Source of the DNA: JAMXLO01 sp963749575
Lineage (GTDB): Bacteria > Pseudomonadota > Alphaproteobacteria > Acetobacterales > Acetobacteraceae
Assembly: GCA_963749575.1 (NCBI GenBank)
Contig: CAVVNM010000022.1
Location: 62,001 to 126,000, forward strand
Direction of reading: 5' to 3'
Length of the DNA stretch: 64,000 bases
In this document: positions 1 through 8,801 of the stretch, in pieces
Layout of the letters: each line of letters begins with the position of its first letter
How positions within the stretch are numbered: position 1 is the stretch's first letter
Notes under the pieces: model-generated
The model's database searches: none
The model's input: the letters and a program-made list of their open reading frames with translations, nothing else
Told to the model about the DNA's origin: nothing
Position numbers and translations under genes: made by a program

Positions 1-121
1 ACAGCGCCTCCCGGGCGCTCATCACACCCTGCATCTCGCCGTCCTCGTCGATCAGCCGCACCTGCGGCGCCCGGATCTCCTCGTTCACGCGCGGGCCGTC
101 GCGGCTCGGCGGAGCGGTCAT
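1..121 (-). CDS. infC: Translation initiation factor IF-3, N-terminal fragment
   Basis: The first 40 codons of IF-3, which binds the 30S subunit and checks initiator tRNA pairing. The visible N-domain carries the family core RVNEEIRAPQVRLID followed by an EDGEMQGV stretch. The gene leaves the window at base 1, so the C-terminal domain is not seen. The start is an ATG at 121. It follows thrS in the same direction, the usual thrS-infC order. The 288 bases between them are long for a coupled pair and hold an inverted repeat. Confidence 0.9.
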   Translation of the reverse strand, partial: MTAPPSRDGPRVNEEIRAPQVRLIDEDGEMQGVMSAREAL

Positions 122-261
122 TGGTCCTCTTGGTATGGTCTTCTCCTGTCGTGCTTGACGTTAAACAGCGGCCAGTTTGGCCGATCGGTGCGGGTTCGAT
201 CAAGCGGAGTTCGCATGCCCCGCCGCCCCCTGCCGCCAGGCCGTCCGACGGTGCGCAACCG

Positions 262-381
262 ACGTTTCAAAACGGAGGAGACCGAGGACTACGGAGACCG
301 ATATAGGACGCTCCGCGCGCAACGCGTTCGGTCTTCCTCAGTGGCTCTCCGTGGTCCTCGGCCTTCGCCGTGTTGAGAATC
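262..381. repeat. Intergenic inverted repeat between thrS and infC
   Basis: Two imperfect complementary arms, about 269-300 and 341-372, share an ACGGAG / CCGAGGAC theme and could fold into a long hairpin in the thrS-infC transcript. A relative of the same theme lies between nuoN and coaX (23993-24047). No coding signal is seen in 122-409. The repeat could be a dispersed palindromic element or an mRNA-processing structure; the sequence alone does not decide. Confidence 0.55.
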
Positions 382-409
382 CTTCGCTGGCCAGCGCCAC
401 CCTCCGGCG

Positions 410-2353
410 TCAGGTCGCCGATCCGGCCGCACTCCGTAGATCGGGTGGCGTCGCCTCGGCCGCAAGAAGCCGCACCGCCTCGGTCAGCGGTACCACATCT
501 TGGGCCGCCCCGCCCAGCCTGCGCAGCGCGACCGTGCCCTGCTCCGCCTCCTTCCGCCCGACCACCGCCAGCACCGGCACATGCGCCAGGCTGTGCTCGC
601 GCACCTTGGCGTTGATCTTGTGGTTGGAGAGGTCCAGTTCCACCACCAGTCCTGCCCGCCGCAGCACGCCCGCCACCTCGCGCGCGTACTCGTCGGCATC
701 CGAGACGATGGTCGCCACCACCGCCTGCACTGGGGCGAGCCAGAGCGGGAAGCGGCCGGCATAGTGCTCGATCACGATGCCGAGGAAGCGCTCGAAGCTG
801 CCCATGATCGCGCGGTGCAGCATCACAGGGGTGCGGCGGCCGCCGTCCTCGGCCACATATTCCGCGCCGAGCAGTTCCGGCACCATGAAATCCACCTGCA
901 AAGTCCCGCACTGCCAGTCCCGACCGATCGCGTCGCGCAGCACGAACTCGAGCTTGGGACCATAGAAGGCACCTTCCCCCGGGTTCAGCGTGTAGTCCAC
1001 GCGGGCGATCTCGCATGCCTCCCGCAGCGCGGCCTCCGCATGATCCCAGACCTCGTCGGAGCCAACCCGCAGCGCGGGGCGGTCGGAGAACTTCACCGAG
1101 AACTCCGGAAAGCCGAAGTCGCGGTAAACCGACCCGAGCAGTTCGACGAACCGCACGGTCTCCGGCGCGATATGCTGCTCGGTACAGAAGATGTGCGCAT
1201 CGTCCTGGGTGAAGGCCCGCACCCGCATGATGCCATGCAACGCGCCCGACGGCTCGTAGCGATGGCACGATCCGAACTCCGCCAGACGCAGCGGCAACTC
1301 GCGGTAAGAGCGGATCCCCTGACGGAAGATCTGGATATGGCACGGGCAGTTCATCGGCTTCAGGGCGAGCGTCTTGTCCTCGTCCTCCACCCTCGCGATG
1401 AACATGTGCTGGCGGAACTTTTCCCAGTGGCCCGACCGCTCCCACAGCGAGCGATCCACGAGCTGCGGGGTCTTCACCTCCTGGTAGCCCGCATCATCCA
1501 GCCGCCGCCGAAGATACGCCTCGGCCGCGAGGTACAGCTTCCAGCCCTTGGGATGCCAGAACACGCTGCCGGCGGCTTCCTCCTGCAGATGGAAAAGATC
1601 CATCTCCTTGCCGATGCGGCGATGGTCGCGGCGTTCCGCCTCCTCCAGCATATGCAGGTAGGCGTCGAGCTCCTTCTGGTCGCGCCAGGCGGTGCCGTAG
1701 ATGCGGCTCAGCACGGCATTGTGGTGATCGCCCCGCCAATAGGCACCAGCCACCTTCATCAGCTTGAACGCGCCGCCGACGTCGGCGGTCGAGCGCATAT
1801 GCGGGCCGCGGCACAGATCGACCCACTCGCCCTGCCGATACAGAGAGATCGGCTCGTTGCGCGGCAGATCCTGGATGATCTCGGCCTTGTATTTCTCCCC
1901 TTTGTCCTGGAAGAAGCGAATTGCCTCGTCGCGGTCGATTTCCTGGCGGACGAATTTTTCCCCGCGCGCCACGATCTCGCGCATCTTCGCCTCGATCGGC
2001 GCGAAGTCGTCCGGAGTGAATGGCTCGTTGCGCGCGAAGTCGTAGTAGAAGCCGTCGGCGATCGCCGGGCCGATGGTTACCTGAGTTCCGGGATAGAGCT
2101 CCTGCACCGCCTCGGCGAGTATGTGCGCCGCATCGTGCCGGATCAGTTCAAGCGCCTCGGGATCCCGGCGGGTGACGAACATCACGTCGGCATCACGGTC
2201 GATCTCCGTTGCCAGATCCACGACCTTGCCGTCGAGCTTCATCGCCAGGGCGGCGCGGGCGAGGCCGGGACCGATCGCTTCCGCCACCGTCGTGCCCGTC
2301 ACCGGCGCATCGAAGCGGCGCACGGACTGGTCGGGCAGGGTGATGGCAGGCAT
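410..2353 (-). CDS. thrS: Threonyl-tRNA synthetase
   Basis: Charges tRNA-Thr with threonine in the cytoplasm. At 647 residues it has full family length. In order there are a TGS domain (about 1-60), the second additional/editing domain with HDAAHILAEAV and later DLCRGPHM, a class II catalytic core with motif 2 around FGSCHRYEPSGALHG and zinc-ligand MNCPCH, and a C-terminal anticodon-binding domain. The ATG at 2353 was chosen because an AAGGAGGAG ribosome site lies just upstream and MPAITLPD matches the usual N-terminus. The same frame stays open upstream into the glycosyltransferase, but that extension is not part of thrS. infC follows. Confidence 0.96.
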   Translation of the reverse strand: MPAITLPDQSVRRFDAPVTGTTVAEAIGPGLARAALAMKLDGKVVDLATEIDRDADVMFVTRRDPEALELIRHDAAHILAEAVQELYPGTQVTIGPAIADGFYYDFARNEPFTPDDFAPIEAKMREIVARGEKFVRQEIDRDEAIRFFQDKGEKYKAEIIQDLPRNEPISLYRQGEWVDLCRGPHMRSTADVGGAFKLMKVAGAYWRGDHHNAVLSRIYGTAWRDQKELDAYLHMLEEAERRDHRRIGKEMDLFHLQEEAAGSVFWHPKGWKLYLAAEAYLRRRLDDAGYQEVKTPQLVDRSLWERSGHWEKFRQHMFIARVEDEDKTLALKPMNCPCHIQIFRQGIRSYRELPLRLAEFGSCHRYEPSGALHGIMRVRAFTQDDAHIFCTEQHIAPETVRFVELLGSVYRDFGFPEFSVKFSDRPALRVGSDEVWDHAEAALREACEIARVDYTLNPGEGAFYGPKLEFVLRDAIGRDWQCGTLQVDFMVPELLGAEYVAEDGGRRTPVMLHRAIMGSFERFLGIVIEHYAGRFPLWLAPVQAVVATIVSDADEYAREVAGVLRRAGLVVELDLSNHKINAKVREHSLAHVPVLAVVGRKEAEQGTVALRRLGGAAQDVVPLTEAVRLLAAEATPPDLRSAAGSAT

Positions 2354-2406
2354 CGGTCGAGGCTCCTCCTTCATCGGAACGTGTGTCTTTGGCGTCGGGC
2401 ACCTCG

Positions 2407-3556
2407 CTATACAAGACCCATGAGCTCCCGGTAAACGGCCAACGTCGCCGCCTGCATGGCGCCCACCGTATAGCCGCGCAGCACCGCGGCACGCGCCCGG
2501 CAGCCGAGTGCCTGGCGCTCCGCGACGGGCAACGCCAGCGCCGCCTCGATCGCCGCCGCCAGCGCACCGGGATCGCCGGGCGGCACACGCCAGCCAGTCA
2601 CGCCATGTGCGACTGTCTCCACCGGACCACCGAGGTCTGAGGCAATCACCGGGCGTCCCATCGCCTGCGCCTCGATCACCACGCGTCCGAATGCCTCGGG
2701 CCGGGTGGAGGCGTGCACGACGACATCGGCCAGCAGCAGGGCCGCCGGCATGTCGTCGCATTCTCCGGCCAGGCGCAGCCGCTCGGCGACGCCCAGCGCT
2801 TCGGCCTGACGGATCAGCCTCTCGGCGTAGCGTCGCCGGCCCTGATCCGATCCCACCAACACGCAGTACGTGTCGTGCCGGGACAAGCGCGCCAACGCTT
2901 CGACCAGCACGGTCTGGCCCTTCCAGCCGGTCAAGCGGCCCGGCAGCAGGACCACCGCTGCGCCGTCCGGCAGCCGCCACCTGTTCGCCAGCCGCGCCAC
3001 CCGGTCGCCCGTGACCGCGCCCAGGTCGAACACCGTCGGGTCCGCGCCACGTGGAATGATGCGGATATGGGCGGGATCGGTTCCGTGCTGCGCCGACGAT
3101 CAGTTCAGCAATGAAGCGGCTCGCCGCAATCACCCGCTCGCCCTTCGCCATGACCGAGTTGTAGCGGCGCTTGAGCGGCAAATCCTCACCATAGGTGCCG
3201 TGGTACGTGGTGACGAAGTGCGCCCCCGTGCGCTGGCACGCGAGCCATGCCGACCACGCCGGCGCGCGCGACCGCGCGTGCACGATCGCCACCTGCTCCA
3301 CCCGGATGAGTGCCGCCAGCCGCACAGCGTTGCGCCAGATCGTCAGCGGGTTACGGCTGACCAGAGGCAGGGTGATGTGACGGCCGCCCGCGCGCTGCAC
3401 CGCGGCCACGAGCCGCCCGCCCGCGCTGGCAACCAACGCGGTCCAACCGGAATCGGCGATGGCCTGCGTGATCTCGATCGTACCGCGCTCGACCCCGCCG
3501 GTGATCAACGAGGGTAACACCTGGAGTACGACGACATTGGTTCCGGCAACACCCAT
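2407..3556 (-). pseudogene. GT-B glycosyltransferase, split by an apparent one-base insertion
   Basis: A GT4/GT1-type glycosyltransferase, probably acting on a surface glycan. The N-terminal acceptor domain is in one frame (MGVAGTNVVVLQVLPSL, then a GGVERGT loop and FVTTYHGTYGE), up to about 3093. The C-terminal nucleotide-sugar domain continues in another frame with IIPRGADP, LLPGRLTGWKGQ, RPEAFGRVVIEAQAMG and LGGPVETV. Removing one G near 3093 restores a continuous protein of about 380 residues (...LIVAQHGTDP...). Both halves are well preserved, so it is either a very recent pseudogene or a sequencing error. It lies 53 bases upstream of thrS in the same direction. Confidence 0.8.
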
Positions 3557-3577
3557 GGCTAATTTTACACGGGCGCT

Positions 3578-3871
3578 ATGACCGGTGGAGCAATGCCCAT
3601 GCGAACGCCACTATATGACGTAAACGCGCGCCGCAAGACCGTCAGCATCACGTTGAACGCCGAGCTCATCGCCAAGGCCTCCGCGCTGGGCATCAACATC
3701 TCACGGGCGGCGGAAATCGCAGTCATCCAGGCGTACGAGGCGGCGGAAAAGGCAAAGATACGGAAAGAAATCCGCGAGGCCACGCGAATGGTGGACGAAC
3801 ACGTCCCAAATCACGGAATGCCGTTCGACGACTGGGCAAACGAAGCCTTGTCTCCCGGCGATCGACCATGA
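3578..3871 (+). CDS. ccdA: CcdA-family antitoxin, now without an intact toxin
   Basis: Antitoxin of a CcdA/CcdB type II module; CcdB poisons DNA gyrase. The 97-residue protein has the ribbon-helix-helix DNA-binding start RRKTVSITLNAELIAKA followed by LGINISRAAEIAV, and a C-terminal toxin-binding tail with HGMPFDDW. A second ATG at 3596 is an equally good start. The toxin gene that should follow is reduced to its C-terminal coding end (next entry). The antitoxin reads as full length, so it is an orphan that may still bind DNA. Confidence 0.85.
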   Translation: MTGGAMPMRTPLYDVNARRKTVSITLNAELIAKASALGINISRAAEIAVIQAYEAAEKAKIRKEIREATRMVDEHVPNHGMPFDDWANEALSPGDRP

Positions 3872-4004
3872 CGACAAGCGCTATGCGGTGACGCTGCCGC
3901 TGATCGGCTCGCTGCCCTGGCAACTGAGAAACCCACTCGGCTCATTGACACCCTACCGCAACGACATCACATGGGCGCTCGACTGGCTGTTCTTCTGGAT
4001 CTAA
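3861..4004 (+). pseudogene. ccdB toxin remnant (C-terminal 46 codons)
   Basis: An open frame running from the end of ccdA to a TAA at 4002-4004 encodes DDKRYAVTLPLIGSLP and then YRNDITWALDWLFFWI. This matches the CcdB C-terminus, whose E. coli form ends RENDIKNAINLMFWGI. There is no start codon in this frame, and the ATG overlapping the ccdA stop reads into a stop after seven codons. The N-terminal half appears deleted, so no toxin would be made. Confidence 0.72.
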
Positions 4005-4008
4005 CGCC

Positions 4009-4764
4009 ATGCAAATTACCGGACGGCTCGATCGCGGCGACGGCGTGGAACTGGCCTTTGCGCGGCAAGACGGCACCAACCCAACCATTGTGTTCCTGCC
4101 CGGATTCCGCAGCGACATGACCGGCGACAAGGCGACCGCGCTCGCGGCATTCTGCGCCGAACGCGGCCAGGCCATGCTGCGGTTCGACTATTCCGGCCAC
4201 GGCGCGAGCGGCGGTCGGTTCGAGGACGGCAGCATCGGCAGCTGGACCGACGATGCGCTTGCGGTCATCGATCAGCAGACGGAAGGTCCGCTGATCCTGG
4301 TCGGTTCGTCGATGGGTGGCTGGATCGCCCTGCTTGCCGCCCTTGCACGCCGCGAGCGCATCGACGCCCTGATCGGCATCGCCGCCGCGCCCGATTTCAC
4401 CGAGGTGTTGATGTGGCAGGCGATGACGTTCGAGCAACGTGCGACGATCATGCGCGACGGCGTCCTTCCCCGGCCAACCGAGTACGGCGAGCCCTACCCG
4501 ATCACCCGCCGCCTGATCGAGGACGGCCGCAATCACCTGCTGCTGAACGATCCGATCTTGCTCGATTGTCCGGTCCGCTTGCTGCACGGCCAATGCGACC
4601 CAGATGTCCCATCGGACCTGTCGCTGCGCATTGCGGAACAACTGACCAGTACAGACGTACATGTGGTCCTGGTGAAGGCCGGCGATCACCGCCTGTCGCG
4701 CCCGCAGGACCTCGCCCTGCTATGCGGAACCCTGGCCGTTCTCCTCGGCGAGGATGGCGCGTAG
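4009..4764 (+). CDS. Alpha/beta-hydrolase
   Basis: A 251-residue serine hydrolase of the alpha/beta fold. The nucleophile elbow is GSSMGG (Ser about residue 104), the acid is probably in QCDPDVP, and the catalytic His is in AGDHRLSRP near the C-terminus. The oxyanion region is FLPGFRSDM. It resembles small thioesterase/peptidase-like hydrolases of the ABHD10 type; the substrate is unknown. No signal peptide is seen, so it should be cytoplasmic. Its 3' end overlaps the convergent SDR gene by 45 bases. Confidence 0.85.
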   Translation: MQITGRLDRGDGVELAFARQDGTNPTIVFLPGFRSDMTGDKATALAAFCAERGQAMLRFDYSGHGASGGRFEDGSIGSWTDDALAVIDQQTEGPLILVGSSMGGWIALLAALARRERIDALIGIAAAPDFTEVLMWQAMTFEQRATIMRDGVLPRPTEYGEPYPITRRLIEDGRNHLLLNDPILLDCPVRLLHGQCDPDVPSDLSLRIAEQLTSTDVHVVLVKAGDHRLSRPQDLALLCGTLAVLLGEDGA

Positions 4765-5580
4765 GCCTTCGCGATAGTTCGGGTACAGCCAGCGGATTCC
4801 GAGCACCTGCTGCGTCCGCTGGCCCGACACCTTCCGGTTCTCCGCCCAGAAGCTGCGCCCCATCGGGCTCATGGTGACCAACGCCCGTGCGAACGGCACC
4901 GGCTCCGGCGGTGTAACATCGAGCAGGCGTGCAGCCTCCGTCACGACGTCGGCATTCCCGGCCGGCTCATCGTCTGCCAGGTTCAGGATGCGCGCTCCCT
5001 GATCCCGCTCCTGGCGTGCGGCCGCCAGCACGGCGCGTCCGATGTCGTCGCGATGGATGCGCCCGAAGGTGTGGCCCGGCTTGATGACGCGCCTTGCGCT
5101 TCCCGCGCGCAGATCGTCGAACACTGAACGCGCCGGCCCGTAGATACCGGCCAGACGGAACACATCGACCGCACAGCTTTCGCCGACGCGACGCCAAGCA
5201 TCCTCGGCCGCGAGCCGGCGGTGCGAGCGGTCGGACCGGGGAGCAGGTGCCGTCGCCTCATCCACCCACCCTCCGTTGCGATCGCCGTAGACGCCTGTCG
5301 TCGAAAGATAGCCGATCCAGCGCAGTCGCGGCGCCGCCGCGATTGCAGCGGCATAACGTGACAAGACCGGATCACCCGAAGGGCCAGGCGGCGCGGCGCA
5401 CACCACATGCGTCGACGCCGCGATGGCATCATCGGCGTGGAGGAAGTTGACGCGGACTATTCCGTCGTCCGCTGCCTCGATGGCATCCCGGACCGTGCCA
5501 CTGACTGCGAAGCCCTCGGCCGCTGCGGCCCGTGCGATTGCGCTGCCCGTGTAGCCAAGCCCGAACACCAGGAGGCGCAT
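4720..5580 (-). CDS. NAD-dependent epimerase/dehydratase-like SDR protein
   Basis: A 286-residue extended short-chain dehydrogenase/reductase. The N-terminus MRLLVFGLGYTGSAIA is a GxGxxG-type Rossmann nucleotide site. LSTTGVYGD supplies the serine region, but the usual YxxxK is not obvious (SHRRLAAED follows), so catalytic activity may be altered or absent. FRLAGIYGP, then RIHRDDIGRAVLAA are typical of the yeeZ-like family. It is tail-to-tail with the hydrolase and lies immediately downstream of the PhyH remnant. Confidence 0.82.
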   Translation of the reverse strand: MRLLVFGLGYTGSAIARAAAAEGFAVSGTVRDAIEAADDGIVRVNFLHADDAIAASTHVVCAAPPGPSGDPVLSRYAAAIAAAPRLRWIGYLSTTGVYGDRNGGWVDEATAPAPRSDRSHRRLAAEDAWRRVGESCAVDVFRLAGIYGPARSVFDDLRAGSARRVIKPGHTFGRIHRDDIGRAVLAAARQERDQGARILNLADDEPAGNADVVTEAARLLDVTPPEPVPFARALVTMSPMGRSFWAENRKVSGQRTQQVLGIRWLYPNYREGLRAILAEENGQGSA

Positions 5581-5581
5581 G

Positions 5582-6030
5582 TCACTCGTAGAACTCCCAG
5601 ATCGGCATCGGCCGGATCGGCTGGCTGAGGTTCGGCAGTTGATAAAACGAACTGGCGAAGCCGGCGTAATCGAAATAGGGCTCGATGCCGCGTTTCTCCT
5701 TCTCCGCGAACCAATGTGGCATCGACGTCGCGGGACAGTAACGAGTCACGCAGGACAGACGGCTGTGCCACAGCGGCGCGGCCTGCGGGTGGTTGCGGTG
5801 CACCAGGTCGGCCGCCCAGAAGAACACGTCACCCTTCTTTGCCAGTAGCCGGCGGTGCGCGAGCTGTCGCGCCTGACACTCGTTTTCCAGATCCTGCATG
5901 TATTGCTCGGTCGTCGTCTCGCCGTCATGGATCTTGCGGCCATCGGAGAAGATGTAGTGCGGCAGGCGATGGCTGCCGTCATAGTAGGCAAGTCGTCCAC
6001 AGGGTGGGAAGCTGTAGGTCCCGGTTGACG
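5582..6030 (-). pseudogene. Phytanoyl-CoA dioxygenase (PhyH)-like remnant, N-terminus missing
   Basis: The C-terminal half of a PhyH-family Fe(II)/2-oxoglutarate dioxygenase. It shows a YYDGSHRLPHYIFSDG segment (second half of the metal/2OG site), then LLAKKGDVFFWAADLVH with the distal His, and SCVTRYCPATS. The frame is open from about 6064 but homology begins only near 6020, and the N-terminal HxD iron ligands are absent. The first in-frame ATG is at 5899. The 5' part seems to have been deleted, joining it to the GST gene. Probably non-functional. Confidence 0.7.
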
Positions 6031-6064
6031 CTGCCAGGCATGCCTCAATCCTCCTCCGGAGCCG

Positions 6065-6733
6065 TCAGAAATCCAGATCGGCGTAATGCACCGGTGGCGT
6101 CATTCCCGGCACGCGATCCGCCAGCACGCCGCGGAAGCTCGGCCGCGACTTCATCCGCGCGTACCAGTCCCTAGCCGGCTGCGAGATCGACCAGTCCACG
6201 TCGCCGATGAAGTCCAGGCACGACAGATGCGCCGCTGCGCAAAAATCCGCCAGCGAGATCGCGCTCCCCGCCAGCCACTTCCGCGTTTCGGCCAGCCAGC
6301 CAAGATACTCCAGGTGATAACGCAAGCCCAGATAGCCGGTACGCATCGCCGCTGGATCCGGATTGCCACGCCCGGCGATGTGCTTCATCACTTTCTCGCC
6401 CAACAGATTGCGCGTCGCCTCGGCGGCGAACTTGCCGTCGAACCACGCGATCAGCCGGCGCGCCTCCACGCGTTCCGCAAGCGTGCGGCCGAGCAGCGGT
6501 GTGTCCGGATAGGCTTCGTCGAGGTACTCGCAGATCACACCGGAATCGGGGATGGCAAGGCCGTTGTCCTCGACCAGCGTCGGGACCGTACCAGCTGGGT
6601 TGAGTTCGAGGTAATCCGGCCGCCGCTCCCATACCCTTTCCGTCCGCAGATCGAACGACAACCGCTTCTCGGCCAGTACTAGACGCACCTTGCGCGAGAA
6701 GGGTGAGAGAGGCAGATGGTAGAGCGTACGCAT
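6065..6733 (-). CDS. Glutathione S-transferase family protein
   Basis: A 222-residue GST with an N-terminal thioredoxin fold (MRTLYHLPLSPFSRKVR, containing the SPFSRKVRL active-site loop; LNPAGTVPTL with the cis-Pro; IPDSGVICEYLD glutathione contact) and a C-terminal helical domain (about 90-220). Substrate unknown; cytoplasmic. The same-strand NDUFA9-like gene lies 55 bases upstream. Confidence 0.9.
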   Translation of the reverse strand: MRTLYHLPLSPFSRKVRLVLAEKRLSFDLRTERVWERRPDYLELNPAGTVPTLVEDNGLAIPDSGVICEYLDEAYPDTPLLGRTLAERVEARRLIAWFDGKFAAEATRNLLGEKVMKHIAGRGNPDPAAMRTGYLGLRYHLEYLGWLAETRKWLAGSAISLADFCAAAHLSCLDFIGDVDWSISQPARDWYARMKSRPSFRGVLADRVPGMTPPVHYADLDF

Positions 6734-6788
6734 CGCGGCTGCTTATGCCACCACGGCGCGCGTCGCGCCAAGCCGTAGCGCGACACTC

Positions 6789-7772
6789 CTAGAATGACAG
6801 ATCGGTTGCGTTACCGTTCTGTACCTGCGGAGGCACCCGCCGCTTACCGCCGCCCGGCTGGAACCGCCGCAGATAGGTCGGCACGATCAGTTCCACCGGC
6901 GTCGGCACGATGCCCAGCTCCTTCAGTCCCCGCACATCGGCACTGACCACGTTGTCCCGCTGCAGCATCAGGAGCTGGTCGCGGGTAAGCGGCTTGCCAG
7001 GAACCAATTCCATGACGCGGGCCTGGAACCGGGCAATCCCGATCGGCACATCAACCATCCGCCGCTTGCGCCCGGTTTCCTGCAGAATGTAGGCGAGCAG
7101 TTCGCGGAACTGCCAGATGCGCGGTCCGCCGAGTTCGTAGACGGCGCCAGCCGCATCGGGCCGCACCAACGCTGCCATCACCGCATCGGCCACATCGCCG
7201 ACATAGACCGGCTGGAAACGCGTATCGCCGCAAATCACCGGTATGATCGGCAACAGGCGCGCCAGCGCAGCAAAGCGATTGAACAGCGCGTCCTCCGGGC
7301 CGAATACCAGTGACGGGCGCAGGATCGTGGCGGCGGGGAACGCCTCGCGCAGCATGGCCTCGCCGATGCCTTTGGTCGCGGCGTAGCGGCTGGCTGCGCG
7401 CGGATCGGCGCCGATGGCGGAGATGTGCGCCAGACGCGCGACACCGGCGGTCGCGGCAATCCGCGCCACCAGGCCGGCGCCCTCGGCATGGATACGCTGG
7501 AAGTCGCCCGAGCGCGGCTCGGTCAGGATGCCTACCGTGTTGACGACAAGGTCCGCGCCCTCCACCGCGCGATGCACCGTGGCCTCGTTGGTCAGCGAGG
7601 CGTGCAGCGGCACCACCTGGCCCACCGCGCCCATCGGCTTGAGGAACAGCGCCCGCTCGGTGTCGCGCACCGCCACGCGGACGACGTAGCCCTTGGCGGC
7701 CAAGCGCTTCACGATGTAGCGACCGATGAAGCCGGAGCCGCCGAACACCGTCGCCAAGCTGCGCGTCGCCAT
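6789..7772 (-). CDS. NDUFA9-like NAD(P)-binding SDR protein
   Basis: A 327-residue atypical SDR of the group related to the complex I accessory subunit NDUFA9. It has VFGGSGFIGRYIVKRL (GxxGxxG), DLVVNTVGIL, HISAIGAD, a YAATKGIGEAML YxxxK-like motif, and FQPVYVGDVADAV. Bacterial members often sit near respiratory or quinone genes; direct membership of complex I is not shown here. Start ATG 7772. It lies 23 bases downstream of the TetR/COQ9-like gene and is probably co-transcribed with it. Confidence 0.85.
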   Translation of the reverse strand: MATRSLATVFGGSGFIGRYIVKRLAAKGYVVRVAVRDTERALFLKPMGAVGQVVPLHASLTNEATVHRAVEGADLVVNTVGILTEPRSGDFQRIHAEGAGLVARIAATAGVARLAHISAIGADPRAASRYAATKGIGEAMLREAFPAATILRPSLVFGPEDALFNRFAALARLLPIIPVICGDTRFQPVYVGDVADAVMAALVRPDAAGAVYELGGPRIWQFRELLAYILQETGRKRRMVDVPIGIARFQARVMELVPGKPLTRDQLLMLQRDNVVSADVRGLKELGIVPTPVELIVPTYLRRFQPGGGKRRVPPQVQNGNATDLSF

Positions 7773-7795
7773 CACCCAATCTCCCGCTGCGCGTG

Positions 7796-8488
7796 CTAGA
7801 TAGGCGGCAGCGCAACGGCGCTCAAGCCGGCGCCTCGGGTTGTGGTGAGTTCCGGGGCGTCGGCATCCCGCGAAGGGTCGGCCGGACGGGCGCGCCAGCC
7901 GAGCCATTCGGCGGCTTGTTCCGCACGGCGCAACGCCGCGTCGAGCGCCGCCATCGTCGCCGACAGGTCCTCGCTTTCGTCCGATCGCCACGCACGGACC
8001 GTCCAGAGCCAGACCGCCAGCAGGCCCTTCACCCGAAGGTCGCCACCAATGCCGCGCGTCGGGACGCCAGCCGCCTCCAGCATCCATCGCATACCGCGTC
8101 CTGTGGCCAGGGTCAGCAACAGCGCGGTCGGGGGTTCGGCGGGCAAGGCGCGCAACAGCGCCAGCACGCCGGCGCGGTTTGCCTGCAATGCGTCGATGCG
8201 CCGCATCAGCAGGTCGAACAGCCGGTCGCGCACCGGGCCGTCAGACGGTGCTTCGGCCAGTGCTGCCTGATCGGCCAGACGGCCGAAACGGACCAGAATC
8301 ACGGCGCGGCCGGGGAAACGTTCCCGGGCCCGGCCCAGAGGCAATCCCGCTGCCCGAGCAGCCGCAGCGACGCTGACGGAACTCCAGGCCCGTTCCGCCG
8401 CCATCTGGAAGGCGGCGGCAATCAGCGCTCGGTCGAAGGCTGCGTCGTCCATGAGCACATCATGGCGGTTGGTTGTCGGCTTGGCCAC
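7796..8488 (-). CDS. TetR-like / COQ9-like regulator
   Basis: A 230-residue protein with an N-terminal TetR-type helix-turn-helix (ALIAAAFQMAAERAW, then SVAAAARAAGLPLGRARERFP) and an all-helical C-terminal half resembling COQ9/TetR ligand domains (tryptophan-rich AVWLWTVRAWRSDES). It could be a transcription factor or a lipid-binding COQ9 relative involved in quinone biosynthesis. The GTG at 8488 gives the longest form; an ATG at 8452 (MDDAAFDRAL) is an equally good start because neither has a clear ribosome site. Confidence 0.72.
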   Translation of the reverse strand: MAKPTTNRHDVLMDDAAFDRALIAAAFQMAAERAWSSVSVAAAARAAGLPLGRARERFPGRAVILVRFGRLADQAALAEAPSDGPVRDRLFDLLMRRIDALQANRAGVLALLRALPAEPPTALLLTLATGRGMRWMLEAAGVPTRGIGGDLRVKGLLAVWLWTVRAWRSDESEDLSATMAALDAALRRAEQAAEWLGWRARPADPSRDADAPELTTTRGAGLSAVALPPI

Positions 8489-8801
8489 CTACAGCATCGT
8501 GGCAACGGAATGAAGGTGGTGTCGCTCAGCACAAGCCGACGCCGTCGACCGCGGCCTACAATAAGAGTTTACCACACCTCCGATCAAAACAAATGACGCT
8601 TCACACAATCCGCAATCGCGCCGGGTTCGCACGTGCCTGATTACGGCCCTCGAGGCCATCCGGATGGAGCGCAGCACTGACCGCGCCCGCTTGATGGCGG
8701 TCGCGGCGGCTTCGGGGTTGAGTTGATCGGGCCCACACAGGACGGCGCGCGTGCGGCGCGGTTCATCGCAAGCAAGTGCGACCGGCGTGCTCACCCGAAA
8801 A
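8489..8801. other. 313-base intergenic stretch with no assigned gene
   Basis: This lies between the TetR/COQ9-like start and the end of the cupredoxin gene. An open minus frame with no recognisable domain spans it, but composition and content give no support for a gene. A short AT-richer patch around 8560-8600 could hold the promoter of the TetR-like gene. Nothing else is seen. Confidence 0.4.

Noticed and set aside
500..2434. Long plus-strand open frame of 644 codons opposite thrS
   Set aside because: It is antisense to a fully recognisable thrS, is rich in His/Arg/Gln as expected for a shadow frame in GC-rich DNA, and has no domain.
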